Source of the DNA: Arthrobacter sp.
GTDB taxonomy: Bacteria; Actinomycetota; Actinomycetes; Actinomycetales; Micrococcaceae
Assembly (NCBI RefSeq): GCF_031179985.1
Contig: NZ_JAPSHJ010000004.1
Span: 59,648 to 123,647 of the forward strand
Direction of reading: 5' to 3'
Length of the DNA: 64,000 nt
Part shown: positions 50,956-60,804 of the stretch, piece after piece
Position numbering within the stretch: the first letter of the stretch is position 1
How the letters are laid out: every line of letters begins with the position of its first letter
The notes under the pieces: generated by a model
Seen by the model: the letters and a program-made list of their open reading frames with translations, nothing else
What the model was told of the DNA's origin: nothing
Databases searched by the model: none
Made by a program: the position numbers and the translations under genes

Positions 50956-51624
50956 CTAGGTCTCTTTGGGGAAGCGACTGATTCCGCGCCAAGCTAAACG
51001 GTAAATCAGGTCGCTGGCAACATCGAGGTCCAGGTTGCCGTCTGTTTCGAGCCAATAGCGCGCGCTTACCTGGGCCATTCCAGCGAGTGCCCGGCCAAGC
51101 AGCTGTGCTTCCAGGGGCGGAAGTTTTGTGTCCTCGGCGATGACACGCGCCACGGCGTCGGCAAAGGTCTTGTTAAAGGTTTCGAGCCTCGAGCTGACAT
51201 CCGGATCATTGATGAGGTCAGATTCGAAAACCAGCCGGTGGGCCTGGTCATCATTCGCAATAAAGCGGAAGTAGGCACGCATCACTGCCTGAACACGCTC
51301 GTCATTGTCCGTGGTGGAGTTCAGAGCGCCGAGCAACAGTTCGGTCAGCGCGGTGAGGTGGCTGTCCAGCAGAGCGAGATACAGCTCCCGCTTGGAGGGG
51401 AAGTGCTGATAGAGCACAGGCTTGCTGACCCGTGCCGTCTCTGCGATCTCGTCCATGGCCGCCCCGTGGTAGCCGTTGGCAACAAAGACCTCCTGGGCTG
51501 CGGACAGTAACTGGGCCCTGCGTTCATCACGGGGTAGCCGAGCGGAGCGGGGACCGGAAGCACGCGCCTGCCCGCCAACGGGCTTTCCGTCCTGTACCCG
51601 GTCGACCGGTGCATGATGAGCCAC
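50956..51624 (-). CDS. TetR family transcriptional regulator
   Basis: The 222-residue protein has its helix-turn-helix at about residues 36-85 (LLSAAQEVFVANGYHGAAMD, then ARVSKPVLYQHFPSKRELYL). The C-terminal domain resembles the TetR_C_33-like domain of Rv3208. The N-terminal 30 residues are Pro/Gly/Arg-rich, so a later start is possible. It is divergent from moeB and upstream of DUF3107. Possible targets are its neighbours; no operator was identified with confidence. Confidence 0.9.
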   Translation of the reverse strand: MAHHAPVDRVQDGKPVGGQARASGPRSARLPRDERRAQLLSAAQEVFVANGYHGAAMDEIAETARVSKPVLYQHFPSKRELYLALLDSHLTALTELLLGALNSTTDNDERVQAVMRAYFRFIANDDQAHRLVFESDLINDPDVSSRLETFNKTFADAVARVIAEDTKLPPLEAQLLGRALAGMAQVSARYWLETDGNLDLDVASDLIYRLAWRGISRFPKET

Positions 51625-51697
51625 TTTATGGCCTTCCTTCCCTTGCAGTTACCTCTACTTTACGTGGGGGTAACATGACCTGACGGCATCTTCGGCA

Positions 51698-51708
51698 TAC
51701 ATTGAAGT
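51698..51708 (+). promoter_or_regulatory. -10 box of leaderless moeB promoter
   Basis: TACATT (51698-51703) is 5 nt before ATG 51709, with no ribosome site. Confidence 0.5.
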
Positions 51709-52908
51709 ATGGCTTCCATGATCTCCACTACAGCTGCCCCTACGGCCATCGGACCTTTGGTGGAACCGGCGGAAGGGCTGAGCGCCCAAGAGGTGGAGAG
51801 GTACTCCCGGCATCTCATCATTCCTGAGATCGGGACAATGGGCCAACGGCGGCTCAAAAACGCAAAAGTGCTGGTGATCGGTGCCGGCGGACTTGGTTCG
51901 CCTGCCCTGCTGTACTTGGCCGCTGCCGGAGTGGGGACGCTGGGGATTATTGACGACGACGTCGTGGATCTCAGCAATCTTCAACGCCAGGTCATCCACG
52001 GAGTGGCGGACGTCGGCAGGCCCAAGATCGAATCTGCCCGGGATGCAGTGGCGGCCCTGAATCCTCTGGTTGATGTCCGGCTCCATAATGTGCGGCTGGA
52101 TGCCTCCAATGCCCTTGAACTTTTCGCGGACTACGACCTCATCCTGGATGGTGCCGATAACTTCGCCACGCGCTATCTGGTCAATGACGCCGCTGCAATA
52201 CTGGGCAAACCTTACGTCTGGGGTTCCATTTTCAGGTTTGACGGCCAGGTCAGCGTCTTCTGGGAAAAACACGGCCCTACCTACCGTGACCTCTATCCGG
52301 AGGCACCGCCTGCCGGATCTGTTCCCTCCTGCGGCGAGGGAGGAGTGTTCGGCATGCTGTGCGCGGCTGTGGGCTCCCTGATGGTGACGGAGGCAGTCAA
52401 GCTCATCACCGGCGTCGGACGTTCCCTGCTGGGGCGTGTGGCCCTCTTTGACGCGCTGGGTGGAAGCTGGCGCGAGATCAAGGTTTCCAAGGATCCTGCA
52501 GCCGAGCCCATCACCGCGCTGACTGACTATGAGGCCTTCTGCGGCATCCTTCCGGCCTCCTCCACCGCGAACGAGAACACCATCACCGCCAAGCAGCTGG
52601 CAACCATGCTTGCCGCCCGCAAGGCCGGCCTCAAGGAGTTCGACCTCGTGGACGTCCGGGAATCCGGGGAGCACGACATCGTCAGCATCGACGGGTCGGT
52701 ACTCATCCCGCAGGGCAGGATCCTCGCAGGTGAGGCCTGGTCAGAACTGCCCCAGGACCGGGATATTGTGTTCCACTGCAAGGCCGGAACCCGTTCAGCC
52801 GCGGTTCTGGCCGCAGCAAAAAAGGCGGGGTATGAACGGGTCAGCCATCTCGACGGCGGCATTCTCGCGTGGGTGAAGGACGTGGAGCCGGGAAAGCCTG
52901 TCTACTAG
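51709..52908 (+). CDS. moeB: MoeB/ThiF-type adenylyltransferase with C-terminal rhodanese domain (MoeZ-like)
   Basis: The 399-residue protein activates the C-terminal Gly-Gly of a sulfur carrier by adenylation and then loads sulfur. The E1-like domain has [20 protein letters not shown] (ATP loop), LQRQVIHG, and [14 protein letters not shown]. The C-terminal rhodanese domain has Cys357 in [10 protein letters not shown] as the persulfide site. No ThiF gene is present in the nearby thi operon, so it may serve ThiS as well as MoaD and CysO-like carriers. It overlaps the convergent hemA end by 4 nt. Confidence 0.94.
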   Translation: MASMISTTAAPTAIGPLVEPAEGLSAQEVERYSRHLIIPEIGTMGQRRLKNAKVLVIGAGGLGSPALLYLAAAGVGTLGIIDDDVVDLSNLQRQVIHGVADVGRPKIESARDAVAALNPLVDVRLHNVRLDASNALELFADYDLILDGADNFATRYLVNDAAAILGKPYVWGSIFRFDGQVSVFWEKHGPTYRDLYPEAPPAGSVPSCGEGGVFGMLCAAVGSLMVTEAVKLITGVGRSLLGRVALFDALGGSWREIKVSKDPAAEPITALTDYEAFCGILPASSTANENTITAKQLATMLAARKAGLKEFDLVDVRESGEHDIVSIDGSVLIPQGRILAGEAWSELPQDRDIVFHCKAGTRSAAVLAAAKKAGYERVSHLDGGILAWVKDVEPGKPVY

Positions 52909-54272
52909 GCGGATTCGCGCCGGTCGTCGATGGAGATCTGCGTGTGATCCACCGGGCATTCTGCCTCAGGGTCCGAGGCGGGTGGCGCAGAGGGCTGGAG
53001 AGGTGCCGGTGCAGCTGCCTGCTCCACGCTGATGCCGTAGAGGGCTTCAAGGGCTGCGACGTACTCGTCCTGTTGGCCGTTGGCGGCGAGTTCCCGGGCC
53101 CGGACCGTGGGAACATGGAGCAACTGCTTGACCATGCGGCGGAGGGCGAACTCCACCTCTTCGGCCGCTGCCGTACAGCCGTGGCGCGCGCGTACCTTCT
53201 CCATCTCGGCGTCGAGGACGTTCATGGTGTGGCGGCGCAGGGCAACAATGGCTGAATCGACCGAGCGGGCCTCGCGTTCCTGCTCAAATGCTTTGGCTGC
53301 TGCGGTGACGATGCTGCTGGCCTGGGACAGGGATTCGGCCTGCTCCTGCGGGGCCGCGAGCCGTACGGACTCAAGGGTCAGCAGTTCCACGCCGTCCAGC
53401 TCTCCCACAGCAGGGTCAAAATCATGGGTCAGGGCGAGGTCGATCGCAATCAGCGGCTGTGGAGAGTCAGCACGGACACGTGCCAGCTCCCCGGCCTCGA
53501 CCCTGGTGTCTGATCCGCTGCAACCGATCATGAGGTCCGCTGCAGCGACCGCGACAGGAAGGGATTCTTCGTCCAACGCCACACCGCCGCGAGTTGCGAC
53601 GAAACCTGCGGCACGGCCGGAGGAGGAAAAGACGGAAACATCCGTGCAGCCGCGCTCACGCAAAAGCGACATCGTGGCTCCGGCGTAGGCGCCGGTACCG
53701 AAGATGACCGCCTTCTTGGTTGCCCAATCCGCGTTCTCGGAAAGATCAGCGGCAAGGTCGAGGGCCACGGACACGATAGAAAGCCCGCGTGAACCGAGTG
53801 CGGTCTGGGCGCCGACGTCCTTGGCGGTTTTTGAGGCAGCCTGGAACAAGCGGACCAGCCCCGAGCTCGCGGTTCCCTCATGCTGCGCCTGGATCAGGGC
53901 ACGGCGGACCTGACCGGCGATTTCGCGTTCACCGACGACGGCGGAATCCAGCCCGGAGCTGACGGCAAAGAGGTGCTTTGTCACCTCAGTCCCGATGCGT
54001 GTGCTGAATGACCTGGACACGAGTTGCTCACTGAGCCCGCTGCTTCCGCTGATCTGTGCCACCAGGGCAGCACGTGCCGCCTCAACATCATCCGAATGGA
54101 CTGCTTCGCCATAAATCTCGAAGCGGTTGCAGGTGGCAAGGACAATCGCACCCGTGACTTCCGGCGATCCGGAGAGTGCGGATGTAGCGAGCTCTGAAGC
54201 GCCGGTGCTCAACTGAGCAACGGTTTCAAGGTCGATGTCGGCGTGTGTAGCCACCAATGAAAAAAGAACCAC
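52905..54272 (-). CDS. hemA: glutamyl-tRNA reductase
   Basis: The 455-residue enzyme reduces glutamyl-tRNA to glutamate-1-semialdehyde, the first committed step of heme synthesis by the C5 route. Cys48 in ATCNRFEIY is the catalytic thiol; SRSFSTRIG and [14 protein letters not shown] are conserved. The NADPH motif is [12 protein letters not shown]. The start GTG 54272 gives the usual N-terminus ([15 protein letters not shown]). The frame continues to 54422, but that part overlaps the hemE promoter side and is not credible. The C-terminal tail is Ala/Pro-rich. It is divergent from hemE. Confidence 0.95.
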   Translation of the reverse strand: MVLFSLVATHADIDLETVAQLSTGASELATSALSGSPEVTGAIVLATCNRFEIYGEAVHSDDVEAARAALVAQISGSSGLSEQLVSRSFSTRIGTEVTKHLFAVSSGLDSAVVGEREIAGQVRRALIQAQHEGTASSGLVRLFQAASKTAKDVGAQTALGSRGLSIVSVALDLAADLSENADWATKKAVIFGTGAYAGATMSLLRERGCTDVSVFSSSGRAAGFVATRGGVALDEESLPVAVAAADLMIGCSGSDTRVEAGELARVRADSPQPLIAIDLALTHDFDPAVGELDGVELLTLESVRLAAPQEQAESLSQASSIVTAAAKAFEQEREARSVDSAIVALRRHTMNVLDAEMEKVRARHGCTAAAEEVEFALRRMVKQLLHVPTVRARELAANGQQDEYVAALEALYGISVEQAAAPAPLQPSAPPASDPEAECPVDHTQISIDDRRESA

Positions 54273-54430
54273 AGCAGCACAATCATAGCTTTTTCGTGTC
54301 CGTGTAGAACAACTCAATGAAGTGGAGTGCAGCACCAGCCCTTGTGATCCCCGCCACGGGGGAATGCCTACACCAACAGATGACAAGCTGTCGTTATCTT
54401 TTGGGCCGGAATTTGGGCACAATCGAAGGC
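54273..54430. promoter_or_regulatory. hemA/hemE divergent promoter region
   Basis: On the minus strand TATGAT (54287-54282) is a -10 candidate 9 nt before the hemA GTG. GTAGAA (54304-54309), a half-site of the dyad found upstream of hemQ, overlaps the expected hemA -35 region. On the plus strand CACAAT near 54418 is a weak -10 for hemE. These assignments are tentative. Confidence 0.35.
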
Positions 54431-55561
54431 ATGATCTCTAGCGCTGCAACTTCAGACGGCACGGCATCCAACGGTACGGTGAGCCACACCCACCCGGGCA
54501 GTCTCGACTCAGGCCACCCCTTGATGGATGGGCGTACGGCGGACTCGCCCTTGATTACTGCCTACCGCGGCGGGAAGCCGTCCCGCCGTCCTGTGTGGTT
54601 CATGCGCCAGGCGGGCCGCTCGCTGCCGGAATACCTGAAGGTCCGCGAGGGCGTCGCGATGCTCGAGTCCTGCCTGCGGCCTGAGCTTGCCTCTGAAATC
54701 ACACTGCAACCGGTGCGCCGCCATGACGTGGATGCCGCCATTTTCTTTTCGGACATCGTCATTCCCCTCAAGCTTGCCGGTGTCGGCGTCGATATTGTCC
54801 CGGGGGTTGGCCCTGTGCTGGACAAGCCGGTGCGGACGGCAGCGGACGTAGCTGCGCTGCCAAAGCTGACGTGGGAAGCGCTGGAGCCGATCAGGGAAGC
54901 TGTGCGTCTCACAGTGGCCCAGTTGGGTAAAACACCCCTGATCGGATTCGCGGGTGCACCCTTCACGCTGGCCGCCTACATGGTGGAGGGCAAGCCGTCC
55001 CGGGATCACCTGGGTCCGCGCACCATGATGCACGCTGATCCGGAAACGTGGCAGGCTCTGGCCAACTGGGCAGCCGACGCCTCAGGCCTTTTCCTGCGGG
55101 CGCAGCTGGAAGCCGGAGCTTCCGCCGGCCAGCTCTTCGATTCGTGGGCCGGTTCCCTTGGCCTTGCTGACTACCAACGTTTTGTTGCCCCGGCCTCCGC
55201 CCGCGCCCTGGACCACGTGCGGCATCTTGGCGCACCCCTCATCCACTTCGGCACAGGCACCTCTGAACTCCTGGTGGCCATGCGCAACGTCGGCGTCGAC
55301 GTCGTCGGGGTGGACTACCGCCTGCCGCTGGACGAGGCAAACCGGCGCCTGGGCGGAACAGTACCATTGCAGGGCAACATCGATCCCGCGCTGCTCTCGG
55401 CTCCCTGGCCGGTGCTCGAAGCCCACGTCCGCGAGGTTATCGCTGCCGGTTCGGCAGCACCAGGCCATGTGCTGAATCTCGGCCATGGCGTACCGCCGGA
55501 AACCGATCCGACCGTCCTGACCCGCGTCGTCGAACTTATTCATTCGATTTCCCCCGAATAA
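54431..55561 (+). CDS. hemE: uroporphyrinogen decarboxylase
   Basis: This 376-residue enzyme converts uroporphyrinogen III to coproporphyrinogen III by four decarboxylations. Landmarks are [20 protein letters not shown] (Arg and substrate binding), [12 protein letters not shown] (catalytic Asp), [16 protein letters not shown], and [14 protein letters not shown] 54431 has GAAGG close upstream; the frame extends back to 54317 but lacks conserved residues there. It is the first gene of the main heme operon. Confidence 0.96.
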   Translation: MISSAATSDGTASNGTVSHTHPGSLDSGHPLMDGRTADSPLITAYRGGKPSRRPVWFMRQAGRSLPEYLKVREGVAMLESCLRPELASEITLQPVRRHDVDAAIFFSDIVIPLKLAGVGVDIVPGVGPVLDKPVRTAADVAALPKLTWEALEPIREAVRLTVAQLGKTPLIGFAGAPFTLAAYMVEGKPSRDHLGPRTMMHADPETWQALANWAADASGLFLRAQLEAGASAGQLFDSWAGSLGLADYQRFVAPASARALDHVRHLGAPLIHFGTGTSELLVAMRNVGVDVVGVDYRLPLDEANRRLGGTVPLQGNIDPALLSAPWPVLEAHVREVIAAGSAAPGHVLNLGHGVPPETDPTVLTRVVELIHSISPE

Positions 55562-55565
55562 GCCC

Positions 55566-57026
55566 GTGGCAGCAGCTCAAGAAAGCCGTTCCAACCGAAC
55601 TGCAGCGGTGGTAGGCGGCGGAATGTCCGGCCTCCTGGCCGCACGCGAACTCGCCCGAACGGGTTTTGACGTTACGTTGCTGGAAGCCAGTGATTCATGG
55701 GGTGGTTGTGTCGGCAGCCACGTTGTTGCAGGCCTGGAACTGGATAGCGGAGCGGAATCGTTTGCTACCCGCTCCTCTGCGGTGGCGGACCTGGCCGCAG
55801 AACTGGGCTTGGCGGGAAACATCGTGTCCCCTGATCCGTCCGGCGCCTGGGTGCAATTGCCCGATGGTCCCCGCGAACTCCCCAAAACTGGGATCCTTGG
55901 TATTCCAGCGTCCCCCTGGGACCCGGAGGTCCGCAGGTCTCTCGGCTTGCTGGGCGCACTCAGAGCATCCATGGACGCGTGGTTGCCGGCGTCGTTGGGA
56001 ACCTCCAAGGACGTTGCCAGCGTCTCCTCTTTGGTACGGGCCAGGATGGGGCGAAGGGTGCTGGAACGGCTGGTGGAGCCTGTAGTGGGAGGCGTTCACT
56101 CCGCCGATCCGGAATTGCTCGACGTCGATGTGGTGGCCCCCGGGCTCCGGCAAGGTGTCCGCACACACGGTTCCCTGGCCGCTGCTGTGGCGGCTCAGCG
56201 CAAATCAGGAGCTGCCCGGGACCGGGTGAAAGCCGGGTCTGCCATCGCGGGGCTCCGCGACGGAATGCATACCCTCGTCGCGGCTCTCGTCCAGGATCTT
56301 GAGTCCAGGGGCGTGCACCTGGAAGCCGGTGTCCGAGCTGATGCCGTGACACGCACTTCTGCGGGATGGCGGGTTTCCGGGCCGGACCGCGCCCTGGAAT
56401 GCGAAGTGCTTGTGGTTGCCCTTGACGGTCCGTCGGCGGTGTCACTCCTGGCAGCAGACCTTCCTGCTTTGGCAAGCCACAGGCCTGCGGAAGGCCCTGA
56501 CATCCGGCTGGTGACCCTGGTGCTGGATCTTCCCGAGCTGGACAGAAAACCCAGGGGAACCGGCGTCCTGGTGGCACCCCAGACACCGGGAATCCAGGCC
56601 AAGGCGCTCACGCATGCAACCGCAAAATGGGATTGGCTGGCAGCCAAGGCCGGGCCCGGGACCCATGTCCTGAGGTTGTCCTATGGCCGCAGCAGGGATA
56701 CCCCCGGTGGTGACTCTTACGATGCTTCTTACCGCAGGAGGGATGGTGCCGCAACCGATCAGCAGCTGTTGAGGGCAGCCCTTGATGATGCTTCCGCCCT
56801 GCTGGACGTGAGCATCGCCGAAACCGACGTGGTGGACTGGGATGTGGTGCGTTGGCCAGGTTCGCTGCCGTTCGCGTCGGTGGGCCACAAGCAGCGCGTT
56901 GACTCGATCAGGTCCATTTGTGCCGCAACCGGGAACCTCGCGATTGTGGGCGGCTGGCTTTCGGGCAATGGACTTGCCGCGGTCGTAGCAGACACCCCCA
57001 GACAGGTCCGGGCACTCATGTCCTGA
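55566..57026 (+). CDS. hemY: coproporphyrinogen III oxidase / protoporphyrinogen oxidase, HemY (CgoX) type
   Basis: The 486-residue FAD flavoprotein carries VVGGGMSGLLAARELARTG at the N-terminus. ESFATRSSAVADLAAELGL and the C-terminal SGNGLAAVVADTPRQV complete the fold. In actinobacteria with HemQ this enzyme oxidises coproporphyrinogen III to coproporphyrin III. The hemH-hemQ neighbours support this pathway. GTG 55566 lies 4 nt after hemE and probably depends on it for translation. Confidence 0.94.
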   Translation: MAAAQESRSNRTAAVVGGGMSGLLAARELARTGFDVTLLEASDSWGGCVGSHVVAGLELDSGAESFATRSSAVADLAAELGLAGNIVSPDPSGAWVQLPDGPRELPKTGILGIPASPWDPEVRRSLGLLGALRASMDAWLPASLGTSKDVASVSSLVRARMGRRVLERLVEPVVGGVHSADPELLDVDVVAPGLRQGVRTHGSLAAAVAAQRKSGAARDRVKAGSAIAGLRDGMHTLVAALVQDLESRGVHLEAGVRADAVTRTSAGWRVSGPDRALECEVLVVALDGPSAVSLLAADLPALASHRPAEGPDIRLVTLVLDLPELDRKPRGTGVLVAPQTPGIQAKALTHATAKWDWLAAKAGPGTHVLRLSYGRSRDTPGGDSYDASYRRRDGAATDQQLLRAALDDASALLDVSIAETDVVDWDVVRWPGSLPFASVGHKQRVDSIRSICAATGNLAIVGGWLSGNGLAAVVADTPRQVRALMS

Positions 57027-57130
57027 CACAAGGGAAGTGCTTATCGGAGGGTCGGATTCCGCCGTCGTCCACAATGACTGGATCCCTGTAAATTCCCATA
57101 GTCCGCCTGCAGTCGTTAGGGTCGTTAACT

Positions 57131-57754
57131 ATGGTTATTCAGAGGTCCATCATTTTCAGGACGCTGACTGGTTTCCATGGGGGTCTTCGACGCGGTATGG
57201 CAGCAGCCTCGCTCGGAGCGGTTCTGGTTTTCGTCGCAGGCACGCCTGCCTCCAACGCGGTCGCCGCGGTCCCGGCGACCCAATCTGCGGCCGTATCTTC
57301 TGCTCCATTGGATTCGCCGACCCTGACCACTGATTCTTCGGACACTCAGATTCCGGCCGACGCCAAAGGCACTCCCGCGCCACCATCTTCCAAGGAGCCG
57401 AAGGGCGGAAAACGCGGCACAGTACCGGCTGAATCTCCAACGGCAGAAACTACCTCTCCGGCCGCCGAGCCTGTCCAGCCGGACCAGGATGGCGCTGCCG
57501 ATGTTGCCGGCGCCACCGAGGAAGCTGCGTCCTCCCCGCCACCTGCAGCCACTGATTCCGGCTACGGCCAGGCCCCTCAGAGTCCTTCATACGGAGAGGT
57601 CCAGGCCCAAGGGAGCACCATCGAAAAGCAGCCCATGAAGCAGGTGGCAAACGTTGATCAGGCCGAGACTTCCCGGCTGCTTATGTGGGGCATCGCACTG
57701 GTTCTTTTATCAGGTATTGCAGCAGTCGTTTTTCTCAGGCTACGCAGGGTATGA
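57131..57754 (+). CDS. membrane-anchored Ala/Pro/Ser-rich protein within the heme cluster
   Basis: The 207-residue product has a signal-like N-terminus (GMAAASLGAVLVFVAGTPAS, AxA near residue 45) and then about 120 residues rich in Ala, Pro, Ser, Thr and Glu. A single C-terminal transmembrane segment (LLMWGIALVLLSGIAAVVFL) with LRRV at the end follows. This topology leaves a disordered stalk outside the cell. There is no recognisable domain. ATG 57131 has AGGG about 10 nt upstream. It sits between hemY and hemQ, 104 and 98 nt away, so it is not tightly coupled to either. Confidence 0.7.
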   Translation: MVIQRSIIFRTLTGFHGGLRRGMAAASLGAVLVFVAGTPASNAVAAVPATQSAAVSSAPLDSPTLTTDSSDTQIPADAKGTPAPPSSKEPKGGKRGTVPAESPTAETTSPAAEPVQPDQDGAADVAGATEEAASSPPPAATDSGYGQAPQSPSYGEVQAQGSTIEKQPMKQVANVDQAETSRLLMWGIALVLLSGIAAVVFLRLRRV

Positions 57755-57787
57755 ACCGAGGAATGCAGTCCATTTGTGATTTACACC

Positions 57788-57808
57788 ACTTCTACGCGCT
57801 GTAGAAGT
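57788..57808. promoter_or_regulatory. operator-like dyad upstream of hemQ
   Basis: ACTTCTAC and GTAGAAGT form a perfect 8-bp inverted repeat separated by GCGCT, ending 44 nt before the hemQ ATG. The arm length, spacing and lack of a T-run suit a dimeric regulator rather than a terminator. Confidence 0.5.
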
Positions 57809-57852
57809 CATCTGTTTCGACTTACCCGCCAGCAGGGGGCAGACTTGTACCC

Positions 57853-58554
57853 ATGAGCCACACTTCTGCCGAATCTGTCACCAAAACCGAAGAATCAACA
57901 GAGCAGTTTTTCACTCTCTGGACGGTATTCAAGCGGTCTGCGGACGTCCTTCGCAGCGGTGATGCTGCCTCTGACTTCGAAGCTCTTGTTACGCGGCTTG
58001 GTGAGGAAGGTGTGACGCTGCGCGGCAGCTACGATGTGTCGGCAATGCGCGCGGAGGCTGACGTTATGGTGTGGCTCCATGGATCAAGTCCGGAAGCACT
58101 TCAGCAGGGCGTGCGGTCCATCCGCCGCAGCAAGCTCTTCGCCGGCACGGAGATCGCCTGGTCGGCTATGGGCGTGCACCGTGAAGCCGAGTTCGCCAAG
58201 AACCACACCCCTGCTTTCTCCCGTGGTGTGGAGCCGGCCGAGTGGCTCTGCGTCTATCCGTTTGTCCGCTCCTACGAGTGGTACCTGCTGCCCGAGGCCG
58301 AGCGCGGCAAGATGCTGCGCGACCACGGAATGCTGGGGCGTGAATTCCCCCAGGTCATCTCCAACACCGTCTCCTCCTTCGCCCTTGGCGACTGGGAATG
58401 GATTCTCGGCCTCGAAGCTCCGGAGCTCGTTGACCTCGTGGACCTTATGCGCCACTTGCGCGCAACCGAAGCACGCAACCACGTACGCGAGGAAATCCCC
58501 TTCTACACCGGGCGGCGGATTTCCCCTGCAGAGATTGCTGAGGTCCTTTCGTGA
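57853..58554 (+). CDS. hemQ: coproheme decarboxylase HemQ
   Basis: The 233-residue chlorite-dismutase-family protein converts iron coproporphyrin (coproheme) to heme b by two oxidative decarboxylations. Segments typical of the actinobacterial form are FTLWTVFKRS near the N-terminus, YPFVRSYEWYLLPEAERGKM (substrate pocket with the reactive Tyr region) and DWEWILGLEAPELVDLVDLM. The next gene starts inside its stop codon (GTGA), showing coupling to ferrochelatase. Confidence 0.96.
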   Translation: MSHTSAESVTKTEESTEQFFTLWTVFKRSADVLRSGDAASDFEALVTRLGEEGVTLRGSYDVSAMRAEADVMVWLHGSSPEALQQGVRSIRRSKLFAGTEIAWSAMGVHREAEFAKNHTPAFSRGVEPAEWLCVYPFVRSYEWYLLPEAERGKMLRDHGMLGREFPQVISNTVSSFALGDWEWILGLEAPELVDLVDLMRHLRATEARNHVREEIPFYTGRRISPAEIAEVLS

Positions 58555-59789
58555 ACCAACTCGATCCCCAGGATCAGCTGACGTTAGTGAATGTTGTTAC
58601 GGAAGCGGGCCGGATGGAGCCCAAAGAGTACGACGGCGTACTGCTCGCCTCGTTCGGTGGTCCGGAAGGCCAAGACGACGTCATCCCGTTCCTCCGCAAT
58701 GTCACGCGCGGTCGCGGAATTCCAGATGAGCGGCTCGAGGAAGTGTCACATCATTACCGGGCCAACGGCGGGATCAGCCCGATCAACCAGCAAAACCGTG
58801 AGCTGAAAGCAGCACTGGAGGGGGAACTGGCTGCTCGTGGCATAAGCCTTCCGGTGATCTGGGGAAACCGCAACTGGGATCCGTACATTCCGCGGACTCT
58901 CCAGGATGCGTACGACGCCGGCCACCGCCGGCTGCTGATGATCACCACGAGCGCCTATTCGTCTTACTCGAGTTGCCGCCAGTACCGTGAGGACATCGGC
59001 ATTGCCCTGACGGAAACCGGTCTGGACGGCAAGCTTGAAGTGGACAAGGTCCGCCAGTATTTTGACCACCCGGGGTTTGTCGAACCTTTCATCGAAGGAA
59101 CCGCCGCCGGGCTCGCAGATGTCCGGGCACGGCTGGCTGCTGCCGGCACGCCGGACGCTCCTGTCCATATCCTGTTCGCCACCCACTCCATCCCCACGCG
59201 CGACGCCGAGGCAGCGGGCCGCTCGGCGGACGAGCCCCGCCACTTTGCGGAAGATTCCGCCTATGTGGCCCAGCATCTGGCAACGGGTGCGGAAGTGGTG
59301 CGCCGCGTGGAATCACAGAGCGGACAAACGGCCCCCTGGTCCCTCGTCTACCAGTCCCGCTCGGGAGCTCCCCATGTGCCCTGGCTGGAGCCTGATATCA
59401 ATGACGCCATCGAAGAACTCGCCGAAAAGGGCATCAAGGGCATCGTGATCGTGCCTCTCGGCTTCGTCAGTGACCACATGGAGGTGGTCTGGGACCTCGA
59501 CACCGAAGCCTTGGAGACATGCTCCAATCTCGGCTTGACAGCCACTCGCGTTCCGACGCCCGGTACCCACCGGAAGTTCGTCAAAGGCCTCGTGGATCTG
59601 GTTTGTGAGCGGACTGCAAGCAACAACATCAAGGACCGTCCCGCGCTGACGCAGCTGGGCCCCTGGTATGACGTGTGCCGGCCCGGCTGCTGTGCCAACT
59701 TCCGCGGCGAGAAGCCAACCATCGCCGGGGCGGACACCACGGTGGGCACAGGCCACGATCCTTACCCATCAGAGCGGGTGGCGCCATGA
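58551..59789 (+). CDS. hemH: ferrochelatase (coproporphyrin ferrochelatase, CpfC type)
   Basis: The 412-residue enzyme inserts ferrous iron into coproporphyrin III. The N-terminus has LLASFGGPEGQDDVIPFLRN, and YSSYSSCRQYREDI and FATHSIPTRDAE (catalytic His) follow. Cysteines in the middle (SSCRQ) and at the C-terminus (VCRPGCC) could ligate a [2Fe-2S] cluster, as reported for mycobacterial ferrochelatase; the exact spacing differs. The GTG start 58551 overlaps the hemQ stop. Confidence 0.95.
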   Translation: MNQLDPQDQLTLVNVVTEAGRMEPKEYDGVLLASFGGPEGQDDVIPFLRNVTRGRGIPDERLEEVSHHYRANGGISPINQQNRELKAALEGELAARGISLPVIWGNRNWDPYIPRTLQDAYDAGHRRLLMITTSAYSSYSSCRQYREDIGIALTETGLDGKLEVDKVRQYFDHPGFVEPFIEGTAAGLADVRARLAAAGTPDAPVHILFATHSIPTRDAEAAGRSADEPRHFAEDSAYVAQHLATGAEVVRRVESQSGQTAPWSLVYQSRSGAPHVPWLEPDINDAIEELAEKGIKGIVIVPLGFVSDHMEVVWDLDTEALETCSNLGLTATRVPTPGTHRKFVKGLVDLVCERTASNNIKDRPALTQLGPWYDVCRPGCCANFRGEKPTIAGADTTVGTGHDPYPSERVAP

Positions 59790-60784
59790 CCGTACGGATC
59801 GGTACAAGGGCCAGCAAGCTTGCCCTCACCCAGACGCAGCAGACAGCAGACCAGCTCGCCGCCATCGGGGGATTTACCGTTGAGCTCGTGCACATCAAGA
59901 CCGAAGGCGACGTCCTGACAGGCTCGCTCTCGCAGATGGGAGGAACCGGTGTCTTCGTAGCTGCCTTGCGTGATGCCCTCCTTCGTGAGGCCTGCGACGT
60001 AGCTGTACACTCCCTCAAGGACCTGCCCACGGGAGGCACACCCGGCCTGGCTCTCGCTGCTACTCCCAAGCGCGTTGACGCCCGTGATGTCCTGTGCGCC
60101 CGGGACGGCATCAAACTGGCAGATCTGCCCAAGGGTGCCAGCATCGGAACAGGCTCGCCCCGTCGCGCCGCCCAACTTCGGGCGGCACGGCCTGATCTGG
60201 AAATCGTCGACATCCGCGGCAACGTCGACACGCGGTTGGGCCGTGTCCCGGGTTTGCCGGGAAACACAACCGATGCCGTGGTCAGCGGGAAGTCCTGCGA
60301 TCTCGACGCCGTCGTCCTCGCCGCTGCGGGTCTGGAGCGAATCGGCCGGTTGGACGCGGTCAGTGAATTCCTCGAAACGGATATCATGCTTCCGGCCGCG
60401 GGGCAGGGAGCGCTGGCCATTGAATGCCGTCTCGCCGATGCCCCGCCAAGGCCGGGGTCCAGCGAAGGATCACGGGGCGTCCTCGCTCAATCACTCGCGG
60501 CACTGGAGGACACGGATACGCGCCTTGCGGTGACGGCAGAACGCGCCCTGCTGGCCCGGCTGGAAGCCGGCTGTGCCGCTCCGGTCGGGGCCTATGCCTA
60601 CCGTAAAGGGAGCATGCTGTACCTGGAGGCCGTGGTGTGTGCCGTGGACGGCACGGCAACGGTACGGGATCAGCGCGCAACCGATGGACTGACCGAGGTA
60701 GGAGCCACGCTGCTGGGCATAGAACTCGCCGAGATCCTCCTTGGCCAGGGCGCAGCCGACATTGCCGATCTGGCTGCTTCCTGA
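59786..60784 (+). CDS. hemC: hydroxymethylbilane synthase (porphobilinogen deaminase)
   Basis: The 332-residue enzyme polymerises four porphobilinogens to hydroxymethylbilane. Visible motifs are VRIGTRASKLALTQTQQTAD, VHSLKDLPT, IGTGSPRRAAQLRAARPDL, and Cys263 in EAGCAAPVGAY, which carries the dipyrromethane cofactor. ATG 59786 overlaps the hemH stop (ATGA), and a longer frame from 59675 is rejected because it reads through hemH. Confidence 0.96.
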   Translation: MTVRIGTRASKLALTQTQQTADQLAAIGGFTVELVHIKTEGDVLTGSLSQMGGTGVFVAALRDALLREACDVAVHSLKDLPTGGTPGLALAATPKRVDARDVLCARDGIKLADLPKGASIGTGSPRRAAQLRAARPDLEIVDIRGNVDTRLGRVPGLPGNTTDAVVSGKSCDLDAVVLAAAGLERIGRLDAVSEFLETDIMLPAAGQGALAIECRLADAPPRPGSSEGSRGVLAQSLAALEDTDTRLAVTAERALLARLEAGCAAPVGAYAYRKGSMLYLEAVVCAVDGTATVRDQRATDGLTEVGATLLGIELAEILLGQGAADIADLAAS

Positions 60785-60804
60785 GCCGGACAGCATCCAG
60801 CACA

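Noticed and set aside
54273..54422. N-terminal extension of hemA by 50 codons
   Set aside because: Conserved HemA begins at VLFSLVATH, and the extra part covers the divergent promoter region.
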